A stretch of DNA of 64,000 nucleotides from Burkholderia sp. (GTDB taxonomy: Bacteria > Pseudomonadota > Gammaproteobacteria > Burkholderiales > Burkholderiaceae), in assembly GCA_040954445.1 (NCBI GenBank), contig CP144362.1, forward strand, positions 372,001 through 436,000. Direction: 5' to 3'. Positions 28,646 through 39,500 of the stretch are shown piece by piece. The notes beneath the pieces are model-generated. The model was not told the origin of the DNA. It ran no database searches and saw nothing but the letters and a program-made list of their open reading frames with translations. Made by a program: the position numbers and the translations under genes. Position 1 is the first letter of the stretch. Every line of letters starts with the position of its first letter.

Positions 28646-30019
28646 CTAGCGTCGGATTGCCTGCATCGACGGCAGTCCGGCGACCGGCGCGAGTTTCAGG
28701 CGAAACTCCTGGCGCACCAGCCATAGACTCAATAGGGCCTGCAGGAATATGCTGGCCAGCGATAGGTACCAGACCGCGATGATCGGAAAGTGCCCACGCG
28801 CGGATAGCCATGCCACCGGTAGAACGAAGCAGAGCAGCCGTACGACAGAGCTGACTAAAGCCGGACGCGTGTTTCCGAGCCCCTGGAACACGCTGGAACA
28901 GGTGAAGATGACGCCCTGTGCGATGAAGCTCCAACAGGCGATGTGCAGGTAGTGCGTGCCCTGCTCGATGACTTCTCCGCCAGTGGCGAAGCGACCGAGC
29001 AGGGTTTCGCCCTCCCACAGCAGGAGCAGGCACGCCAGCAACATAATCGAGCTGATCAGCCAGATCGCGGCACCGAAGGTGCGACGCACGCGCTCGGCCA
29101 TACCGGCCCCAAGGTTTTGGCCAACCATCGGGCCCGTCGCGAAGGATAGCGCCAAGGCGGGTAACAGCAGGACCTGCATCAGACGCGCAGCGGCACCGAA
29201 GCCGGCCTGTGCCGCTGGACCGAAATCGCGGATGGCCCAGTAGGTCGCCGCCGAATAAAGGAATAGCAGCGTGTACTCGCCGCCGGCCGGCAGCCCGATA
29301 GTAAGAAGGCGACGCCAGTCGGCCCATCTGGGGCGCAGCAGCTCGCGCCGAACCTGCACATAATGGCCTAGTTGGTGAAAATGCCAGGCCATGGCCGGTG
29401 CGGCAACCGCCAGCGCGATGCTGCTGGCCAGCCCGGCACCGGCCACGCCCATCGCGTATCCCGTACCCCATCCGACGATCAGCACAGGTGCCAGCACGAT
29501 ATTGAGCACCACCGTCATCAATTGCACCATCATGGTGGGCTTGACAACGCCGATGCCGCGCAGCGCCGAAGCCATCGCGGTCAGGACGAACTGGAAGGCC
29601 ATGCCGGGCAGGAACCAGTAGAGATAGCGCTGCCCCTGCTCGGCCACCACCAGCGTGGCAGAGGTGGAGCGTAGGTAAACACCCGTCAGCGCATAACCCA
29701 GCAGCAACAAAACAAGGCCACTGCATATCGACAGCACCAGCGCCTGGTTGAAGATGCCCCTGGCCTGATCCTCGTTTTTGCGACCGGCGGCCTGCGCCAT
29801 CAAGGCCAAGGTGCCCGCGCCGAGTACCTGGGTCAGCGCCATCACCAGCAACGACAAGTTGCCTGCCGCGCTCACGCCGGCCAGGGCATCAGAACCGAGA
29901 CAGCCGACGAAGTACAGGTCTATCAGGTAATAAAGCGACTGAAACACGGCCCCCACCCCGATGGGCACGGCCATCGAGACGATGTGGCGGGTGACGGCTC
30001 CCTGGGTGAGGTCCTTCAT
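28646..30019 (-). CDS. MATE-family efflux transporter
   Basis: This 457-aa integral membrane protein has about twelve hydrophobic segments in two related halves. The N-terminal half contains LYYLIDLYFVGCLGSDALAG, a MATE hallmark, and the second half VVRLLCFVLPVAWL. The family exports drugs and metabolites using Na+ or H+ gradients. The ATG at 30019 follows AGGAGG by 6 bases. It is 34 bases after the SnoaL-like gene and so is part of the PKS operon, most likely exporting the finished polyketide and protecting the producer. Confidence 0.93.
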   Translation of the reverse strand: MKDLTQGAVTRHIVSMAVPIGVGAVFQSLYYLIDLYFVGCLGSDALAGVSAAGNLSLLVMALTQVLGAGTLALMAQAAGRKNEDQARGIFNQALVLSICSGLVLLLLGYALTGVYLRSTSATLVVAEQGQRYLYWFLPGMAFQFVLTAMASALRGIGVVKPTMMVQLMTVVLNIVLAPVLIVGWGTGYAMGVAGAGLASSIALAVAAPAMAWHFHQLGHYVQVRRELLRPRWADWRRLLTIGLPAGGEYTLLFLYSAATYWAIRDFGPAAQAGFGAAARLMQVLLLPALALSFATGPMVGQNLGAGMAERVRRTFGAAIWLISSIMLLACLLLLWEGETLLGRFATGGEVIEQGTHYLHIACWSFIAQGVIFTCSSVFQGLGNTRPALVSSVVRLLCFVLPVAWLSARGHFPIIAVWYLSLASIFLQALLSLWLVRQEFRLKLAPVAGLPSMQAIRR

Positions 30020-30053
30020 CGCGATCCTCCTGCGTTTGGTGTACGCAACGAGC

Positions 30054-30449
30054 TCAACCGAAGATCCGCTTGGCCAGGTCGGTATCCATGTACTCACGGA
30101 TCTCGGTCACTTTGCCTTCCACCAAGCGCATCACGATACAGTAGACGTTATTGTAGTCCTGACCATCCTTGGTCCGACCGATACCTTGCCCTTCGATCAC
30201 CGCATAGTCATCGGTCGCGATGATGTTGCCGACCCGGAAATCGAGTGGCCCTTCCAGGTATTCCATGAAATGTTTCGTGAAGTTCTCGAACAGGTCCTGC
30301 TTGCCGTGAAAGGTCCGTGAGAAACGATGGTTGCCAAAGTAAGTCACCTGGACGTCGTCGGCCATATGCCCGAAGTGGCCCTTAGCGTCGCGATTGTTGA
30401 GGGCTTCGTACATGGCGGTGACGATGGCTTTGTTAGCTTCTGCACTCAT
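30054..30449 (-). CDS. SnoaL-like / NTF2-fold protein
   Basis: The 131-aa protein has the cone-shaped NTF2-like fold typical of SnoaL-type cyclases: an N-terminal helix AIVTAMYEALNNRD, then strands including KVTEIREYMD near the C-terminus. Members include polyketide cyclases, isomerases and dehydratases. The ATG at 30449 is preceded by GGAG with 7 bases. It follows the giant PKS by 93 bases, directly after the C-terminal KS that lacks its cysteine, so it may act on the released or ACP-bound chain (ring closure, double-bond shift or dehydration). Function is inferred from fold and place only. Confidence 0.75.
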   Translation of the reverse strand: MSAEANKAIVTAMYEALNNRDAKGHFGHMADDVQVTYFGNHRFSRTFHGKQDLFENFTKHFMEYLEGPLDFRVGNIIATDDYAVIEGQGIGRTKDGQDYNNVYCIVMRLVEGKVTEIREYMDTDLAKRIFG

Positions 30450-30542
30450 CTCCAATCTCCGTTTGAAATAAAAAAGGCGCACTCGACACAGGGACAGACA
30501 CAAACACTCGGGGAAACTTGGCGGACCGTGTGCTTCGCGGGT

Positions 30543-33500
30543 TCATTGGTCCTCCAGGACCGGGCCACAGTACTCCTCCAGGATCGCGCCCGCGTAGAAG
30601 CCGCCATGGCCCATCGAATTAATCATGGCGCGCCGCGGGTACTCGCGTCCCTCCTCGTTGCCGTCGATCGATAGCCTCGGTCGCTGCCAGTCCTCGGCCT
30701 GCTGCTGGACGTAGAACGGCGACTTTCTGAGCTGCGCCTGGACCTGCTCCGGCCCGACCTTGATCGACGGTGCCAGGCGACCGTTCTGCAGCTGCAGCAC
30801 TACCTTGGCGAGCTGCGAAATGCCGGAGGCAGCGGTGGCGTGCCCGATGTTGGCTTTCACCGAACCAAGCGCGCAGAACTGCCGCTGGTCGGTGTAGGCG
30901 CGGAAGGCCAGGGCGGTGGCCGACATCTCGATCACGTCGCCGATTGGGAATCCCGCCGAGGCCGCTTCCACGTAACTGATGGTGCGCGGGTCTACCGTTG
31001 CGCGCGCGAAGTTCTCCCTGATCGAGGCCGCCACAAGCTCTGGCTTGGGCAGGTCCGACAAACCGCTGCTGACCGACTGCGCCACCGTAGAGCGAATCAC
31101 CGCGAGAATGCGGTCGCCGTCCTCGACGGCAGTGGACAGACGCTTGAGCAGCACCGCGCCCACCCCGTCAGCCAGCAATACCCCGTCCTTGTCCTCGGAG
31201 AAGCTGCGGCTTTCTGGGTGGCTCGCCAGCAGGCTGATCTGGCAACCATCGCGATAGGTGTCGGGGTATAGCAGCGACACGCCGCCCGCGATTGCCGCGT
31301 CGCATTCGCTATGCAGGAGGTTGTTGCAAGCCATGTGCACGGCTGTCATCGAGGAGGCGCTGTGCGCGTCCACAGCGACGCTGGGCCCGTTGAAGCGGAA
31401 CATGCGCGACACCATCCCGGCCAGCGTGCCCGGCGAATCGTTGCGCCCGGAAGTGGTTGCGTCGGTCGGTGCAGACCGCTCCGCCGTCATACCGAGGTAG
31501 ACGCCGACCCGCCTGCAGCGCAGGGCCTCAAGCCGCTGTTCGGTATAGCCGCTTGTGACCAGTAGGCGGTCCACGATGCCGACGAACAGCTTCTGCTCCT
31601 CGTTGAGCTGCTGCCTGGCCTTTGCCGGCACGCCACTCAGGAAGCCCGGATCGAGCGCTTCAATATCGCGGATGAAGCCACCCCACTTGCTGTAGCTGCG
31701 GCCCTGCCGGATCGCCACCTCGACATCCTCGGTGTAGAACTCGTCGAGCGACCAACGACGCGCCGGGACCTCGGTGATACAGTCACGGCCCGTCCAGAGG
31801 TTATCCCAGTATTCCTGTAGATCGGTCGAGGCTGGGAAATAACCGTCGAGGCCGATCACCGCGATGGCCTCGCGCTGCGTTGGCTTGGCGCCGCCCTGCT
31901 GCTCGCGCTCGGTTGAGCTGGATGTCGCCGCCACCGGTGGTGGCTCAGGCGGCGCTTCCAGCGTTGCCTGAGCCGAAGACTCGATCGCGACGAACGCTTC
32001 GCCATGCTCGCGCAACAGATACGCCGCCAGCGCTCTGATGCTCGGCTCCTCGAAGAACACCGCCGGGCTTAACGCCAAGCCGTGACGCCGGTTCAGGAGC
32101 TTCAGGAAGGCCTTGAGGCTGATCGAATCGAAACCAAATTCGCTTATCCTCGCGTCCCGAGACAAGGCCTCGATCGGCAGCTGCAGGTGGCTGGCAATCA
32201 TCCCGGCCAGCTCCGCTTCCAGCTTCGCTTTCAAATCAGCGGGGTTCGACTGTAGGGTTGCGGCTTTTTCCTCGTCGACCGCCTCCGGCATTGCGCCCTC
32301 TACTACCTGACTCAGGCGCCGTGCGTCGCCGTGCATGACCAGCGCATGCGCGAAGTCCTGTGTCAGCACGCAGTTCAAGGCTTGCAGGCCCGCCTCGCTA
32401 GGCATGGCCTTGACGCCGGCCTCGCGCCACAACGCCGCCTGCGTGTCGGTGTCGATGCGCATGCCGCCTTCCTCCCACAACGGCCAGCTGATCGAATACA
32501 GGCGTGTACGACGCGTAACCCTGTCATACGGTGCCTGGCGATAGAGCGCATAGGCATCGAGGAAGGCGTTGGCGGCCGCATAATCGCCCTGGCCGAGGTT
32601 TCCGAGCACGCCCGCCACCGAAGAACACAACAGCAGCCAATCCAGGCTCAGCCCCGCAGTGGCGCGCTCCAGCGTCAGCAAGCCGGCTACCTTGGGTGCC
32701 AAGACCGCTTGCAAATCCTCCCTGCGTTTGTTGTGCAGTAGGCCGTCGCGCAGCACGCCAGCGGCATGGATTACGCCGCTCAGGCGACCATGCCGCGCCA
32801 CGATCGATTGCGCCAGGGCCGCGACGGCGACGGCCTCGCTCACGTCCAGTGCGTGGCACTCGACTGTGGCACCCAGCTCGCCCAGCCGCTCGAGCCGTGC
32901 TTGCTGCGTGGGTGCCGGCGCACGACGTCCGCTGAGTACCAGGGTCGGGCACCGAACCTGACGCGCGATCCCCTCCGCGAACACCAAGCCCAGGCCTCCC
33001 AGGCCGCCGGTGATCCAGTACACGCCACCTTCGCGCCAGACCGGTGCCGATCCGCACGCCGGTACCGCCGGCACGTAGCTGAGCACCTCGCGACTGCTGC
33101 CCAGATAACGCACGCGCGAGGTCGGGTCGGCGGTGGCTTCCTCGTTCAGGCGCTCGCTCAGATGCGCAACGTCGTCGACGGCGATCAGTTGCGTACGCAA
33201 CCAGCTGTATTCCTTTTCCGCTGTTCGCAGCAGGCCGCCCAAGGCCTGCAGCACGGCCCCCTCACTTCGCGCCGGCACCACGAGTTGCAGCAACACCGAT
33301 CGGCGCGAGCGATGCTTGGCAAGCGTCTGGATCTCAGTCAGCAAGTACTCGGCGTAATGCGCATAGCGCTGGTCCAGCGAGCCCTCGTGCGTCCATTGCC
33401 TGACCGTGACGGCACCTTCGACGAGTGCCGGATCGGCATCCAACTCGCAGAGGACCACGTGCCGATCCGCTGCGGCGGTCTGTGCATCCGAAACTAATGC

Positions 33501-36500
33501 ACGAGATCGCCACTGGGGAACCCACGTCAAGGTCCGGGTCTCGCCGGCATCGCCCTGGCTCATGCCAGCTTGCCCGAGCGGCTCGGATGCAAGGGCCGCT
33601 TCAGTATTGGCGACCGTCTTACGCACGGGTACCCAGTAACGCTCGCGTGCGAACGGATAGCCGGGCAGGCCGACGCGTTGCCAGCCATCGCCCTGGAACA
33701 GGAAGCTCCAGTCCAGCGGCAGGCCTTGCAGATAGGCCTCGCGCAGCGCTTCCAGCAGATCGCGTGCCGCCTCGTGCGAAATCATGTCGGTGTAGTCACT
33801 CATGCGTCGCTGCAGGGGGTCCAGCTGCTCTTCGCCCGGCGGAACATGGTCGGCACCACCGATCCGACCTCCGACTGTCTCCTTCTGAAGCGCCTCGGCC
33901 AGTTGCGCGCGTAAGCCCTTCAGGTCGCTCGCCAGGCAGGCCCAGCGGCAATCGAAATGGCGACGCCCGAGCAGCAAGGTATGGCTAAGCGAAGCGAGCG
34001 GCGGCACCTCGCCGTCCAGGTGAGCTAGAATCCGTTCCAATTGGAGGCGTAACTGGGGCTGCGTACGTGCCGAGAGCACGACTAGATAGGTGGGCCGCCG
34101 CGGCAGCACCCGGTTCGTGGCCGGCGCCTCGCCGATCACCGCATGTGCATTGGTCCCGCTGAAGCCGAACGAGCTGACCGCCGCCAGGCGCTGCCCGCCC
34201 ACCGACGCCGGCCAGTCCTCCAGCGTGGTGGGCACGTACAGCGGGCTGCGTGAGAAATCGATATGCGTATTGCCCTGCTCAAAATGCAGCGAGGGTGGAA
34301 TCCGGCGATGCCGCAAGGCCAGCAACAGCTTAATCACGCCTGCGATGCCGGCCGCCGCTGCGGTATGCCCAAGGTTGCTCTTGATCGAGCCGATCGCGCA
34401 GCGAGTGCCCAGCTCACCGGTCGGCTTCCCGTCGAGCAGCGCCTCGGTCAGCGCGCGGTATTCGATCGGGTCGCCCAGCACCGTGCCAGTTCCGTGCGCT
34501 TCCACCACCTGAATCTGCTGCGGGTCGATGCCGTGCCGCTGGTACACCTCGCGCTCCAAGCGCGTCTGCGAGCGCGCGCTTGGAGCAGTGATACCGTTAG
34601 TGGCACCATCCTGGTTGATGCCTGAACCCTTGATTACGCCGTGGATCAGGTCACCGTCGGCCAGAGCCTGCGAAAGGCGCTTGAGTACCACTACGCCCGC
34701 GCCCTCGCCCGGAACGAACCCGTCGGCGCGCGCATCGAAGGTATGACAGCGCCCGCGCGGTGACAGCATGCCGGCGCGGTTGGCCTGCAGGTAGAAGTGC
34801 TCGGTACTCTGCACAAACACGCCGCCAGCCAGGGCAAGCTCGGCCTCGCCGTGGCGCAGCGCCTGGCAGGCCTGGTGCAGGGCCACCAGCGAGCTGGAAC
34901 AGGCAGTGTCAATCGCCACCGCAGGCCCCTGCAGGTCCAGGTGATAGGCGATACGCGCCGGGATCAGCGAGCCAGCATTGCCCCAGAAGGCCTGGGCCGG
35001 TGCGTCGCGCTCGAGCAGGCGCTGGTAGTCGCCGGCCGCACAGCCCACATACACGCCGCAGCGCCGGCCCTCGACAGACGCGCCCGCGTAGCCAGCATCC
35101 TCCAGCGCCCGCCAGGCCTCCTCCAGAAAGATTCGCTGCTGCGGATCCATCACCGCGGCCTCGTGGCCTGAGATATTGAAGAACATCGGGTCGAAGGCGT
35201 CGATGTCGCGCAGGAAACCGCCGTGATGGCAATACGGCTCCTGGTCGGGGCCGAGCGCGTCGAGCGGCCAGCGGCTGGCCTCCTCGATCAGGTCCTCGCC
35301 GCCGGCCAGGGCCTGCCATAGTTCCTGGAGGTCGCCGGCGCGCGCGAAACGACCGCTCATGCCAATCACCGCAATCGGCTCGATGGCGATGCGCTCTCCG
35401 CTGTCCGGTGCCTGATAGCGATAGGTTAACGGCACGCTGACCACTACCTTGCCGATATTGCGGCGATCCTCCAGCCACCGATAGGCATCCTGCACCTGCT
35501 CAAAATCGAAGATCCGGCTCAGGACCGGCGAGATTACGCCTGCCTCGAGAAGGCGCGTCATCTCGCGCACGCCGCGCTCTAGCGCGGCCGGATTAGTGCG
35601 ACCGAGCTTGCGCAAGTCTATGCTGTGCAGGGTCTGGTTGTTGGCGAGCCCAGACAGGTCGATCGCGTGCGCCGACTTCAGCGCCGTCATTGCGATCTCG
35701 ATGTAGCGGCCTTCCGGTGCCAAGCAGTTGAGTCCCTTCTGCACGGCGTCGCCGCCCAGCGTGTTGATCACCACGTCCACACCACGGCCTCCAGTCAGCC
35801 GCATCAGCTCGGCCTCGAAGTCCTGTTCCAGGTAATTGATGCGATGCTCGATACCTAGCCCGGCCAGGTAGTTGAGCTTGGCCGCGGAACCGGCGGTAGC
35901 GTAGATTCGCGCGCCAGCGTGCTGGGCTAGTTGGACAGCGACCAGGCCAGTGCCGCCGGTAGCCGTCTGAATCAGGATGCTCTCGCCGGCCTTCAGGCGC
36001 GCCTTGGTGAAGCACTCGATCATGGTCACCGCCACTACCGGCATCGCGCAGGCCGCCTCGAAGGACAGGCCGCGCGGCATGGCATAGACCTGCTGCTCCA
36101 TGCAAGTCAGCACCGTGGCGTGCGCGCCCAGTTCGGCACCGGCGATCGCCATCACTGCGTCGCCCACCGCCACGCTGCTCACGCCCACGCCGATCGCCAC
36201 CACCTCGCCGCTGGCCTCGAAGCCCGGCGTGAACGGATAAGCCGGCTGGGTCGGATACATGCCCTTGATGCAGAGCAGGTCGCCGAAGTTCAGCGAGAAG
36301 GCGTGCACCGCGATGCGTACCTCGTGCGGCTGCAGAGGCGAAAGGCTATCCGCGACGATGCGCACTTCGTCGATACTGCCGGGGCGGTCGAGCCAGACGC
36401 GGTGGTAAGTCGGGCCAGAGCCCGAGGGCCCGGGCGCGACGATCGGCAGAAGCCGGGGTTGTACCTGGACGGGCTCCGCCGGAGACGGTCGCCATACTGG

Positions 36501-39500
36501 CACAGGCGCCGCAGCCCGGAAAACTTCGGCAGCCAGCGACGGCATTGGCACCGTATCGAGCGCGCTTTCCGAAAGAGGCGAAGCAGCCATCTCCGTCATC
36601 ACCGGCGCAGACACGACAGCTGCAACCGGCTCCAGCTCTGCGTCGCTCAACTGCACCGCATACTGCATGCTGATGTGCGTGCTCAACTGCTCGATCGTGC
36701 TGTAGTCGAACAGCGTTGTGGTCGGCAGGCGCAAGCCCAGCCGGGTGTTAATGGTGTTGACCAGGGCCACGCCGGTAATCGAGTCTACGCCGTAGGTCAT
36801 GAAGGCCTGGTCATCCTGCAATTGTGCGGCGTTCATCTTCAGCGCTTCCAGCACGCTCTCACGGATCGCCTGGCGCACTCTGGCCTGCCGACCGCGTGCC
36901 CCGCCCGTCGCGGTCGCGACAGCCGCGACGGGCGCAGCGTTGACAGCAGCATGCGAGCGGCGCGTCGGCATCGTGGCCGGTCGCGAAGCCGACGGTGCCG
37001 CTACCGCTACTTCCGACGCAACCACCGGCGCGTTCGCCACCTCGGCCTGCACGCGAATCACACCGTCGCTGCCGGCCTCGACGATCTGCTGGCCAAAGCG
37101 GTGCGCCTCGAACGCCGGCGCCAGCACAGGCCGGAACCCTTCTCCCATCAAGACCTCCCTCCAGCTGTTCCAGCTCAGCGCCGGCGTACCGGGAATGCGC
37201 AGCGCCGGATCGCGCGCCAGCCACCAGCCGTCTAGCAGGCCGAAGGTCAGGTGCGCGAAGAGGCTGGTGCCTTCTATTTCGTTGAGCAGCAGGCGACCCT
37301 CGGCCCTGAGCAGGGACTTGGCATGGCGCAAGGTGCGGCGGATGTCGCGCGTGGCGTGCAGCACGTTGGTTGCCACGACCAGGTCGTAGCTTCCCGCCTC
37401 GAAGCCCTGGGCCAACGGGCTGCGCTCGATGTCCAGACGCTGCGTGTGCAGGTACGGTGCCAGCGACGCATACTGCTGTTCAGCATGGCGGAGGAACGCG
37501 GCAGACAGATCGGTATAGGCGTACTCGGCGATCCGCTCGGAATGCGGTGCCAGGCACCGGAACAGCCCCTCGCTGGTGCCGCCAGTGCCGGCACCGATCT
37601 CTAGGATACGCAGGCGTGCCCGGGGATCCTGCGCCAGCCGGGCCTGCACATGGGCTTGCAGGCGCTCGCCCAGCACCGCGTTGAAATAGTCGGCCACTGG
37701 GTTGTTGCGATACACGCCTTCCACCAAGTTCAGGCTAGCCTGCGGGAACAGCACCTCCGTGGCGGCGCGTTCGCCGCGAAGGATTGCGGGCAACGCCTGC
37801 AAGGCCACGTCGGCCAGACGGACGTGGGCACCGAGCGCTTTGTCGTCACGAAGCGCGTGCACATAGGCCTGCCATTGTGCGCTCAGAATGGCCTCGTCGG
37901 CGGCAGTCACGACCGGCTGCGCCTGCTCACCCAGCAGGCGCAGGCTGGCTTGGTGCCAGAGCGCATAGGCAGGCACCAGGCCCGGCGCCTGCGCGCCGTG
38001 CCAACCCCAGGCCGTCAGCTTCGCCCACAGCAGCCGGGCCAGTCGCGCTTCCATCGCGGCCTGTTCGGCGTAGGCGGCATCTGGCTTCGGCAGTGCCACC
38101 GGTGCCGGCAGGCTAAGCGCAGGTGACGCCTTGGCCAGCTCAATACGCGCTTGCGGATCGAAGGCAAGCAGCGGCGGCATCTGCGCCGTGGTGGTCTTGA
38201 CGAAGGCCACCTGGTGCAGTGGCGCGGCCACCAGGCGCTCCAGCGCGATCATCGCCTCGGGCGGCTCGATCGATGCAACGCCGGCCTGGGCCATGCGTTC
38301 GCGATAGCCCTCGGCGGAGACGATGCCGATGCTGCCCCAGTAGCCCCAGTTCATCAGCTTGACTGGATAGGGGCGTCGCTGCCGCAGGCCGTGCGCGTAA
38401 GCGTCGGCATGGCAGCAGCCGGCCGCGTAGTTACTCTGCCCGGCCGACTTCGTATAGCTCTGCAGCGACGAAAAAAACAACTGGAAATCGAGCGGCTCGG
38501 TGCCAAATACGGCATCGAAGTTCTCGGTGGTGGCGGCTTTGGCGTCGAGCGCCGCCGCGAAGACGGCTTCCGGCATGCCGGCCAGGCTGCGATCAGCCAG
38601 CACGATTGCAGCGTGCACTAGGCCGTGGATCGTGCCGTGCCGCTGGCGGATTCGCGCATAGGCGCGCTCCAGAGCGGAACGGTCGGTGGCGTCGGCCCGT
38701 AGATACCAGGGCGCGGGTCCGAAGCCGCCCAGCCGGGCGCGTTGCTCGGCGATGACAGCATCCTCGGCGCGGCGCCCGAGCCAGACCACCTGTGCCTGGT
38801 AGTGACGCACCAGGTATTCGCTGAACGCCACGCCGACACCGCCGGCACCGCCCAGGATCACATAGACACCACCCTGACGGTAGGCCGAGGCTTGGACCGC
38901 CGGCAGGCGACAAGGCACGAGCTGCTGCCGATACCAGCGGCAGTCACGCCAGGCGCGTGCGTCGCCGCGCGAATCCGCTGCCTGCGCAGCTTGCGCCAGC
39001 CATTGATGGCCATCCTGCGTGATCTGCGCCGGCAGGTCGATCAGGCTGATCCGCCAATGCGGGTATTCCTTGGCGAGACTGCCAACCAGGCCATGCACGC
39101 TGGCCTGGCGTGGATCCGCCGTCTCCTGCGGCCAGACTGCCTGGGCTTGCCGCGTGACCACAACGAGCTGCAGCGAACGCGTGCCGTAATCCAGGGCTAG
39201 AAGCGCCTGGACCAGGCGCAGGCCCATCAGTGCCGCGTGCGGCTCGGCACTCGGTACGGCCCAGATCAGTTGCTGCAGCTCACCTTGCTCGCCGAGACGC
39301 TCGGCCAGGCACTCGCGGCTAGCCTCGGGCTCCCAATCCAGGTTACGCAGGCCGCTCGAACCGATCCAGTCGGCCTCGCCCAGAACCAGCGTACCTTGCT
39401 TCTGAAAGCCGTCCTGATTTGCGTTCTGATGTGCGTCGAGATCCGCGATGTCCCATGCCGGAGCGAGCGTCCACTCTCGGACCGCATCAGCTGCCGCCAC

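Noticed and set aside
28587..29726. N-terminal extension of the acyl hydrolase frame over the MATE gene
   Set aside because: It is MATE sequence read in another frame; the ATG at 28586 has a good ribosome site and begins the AT-like homology.
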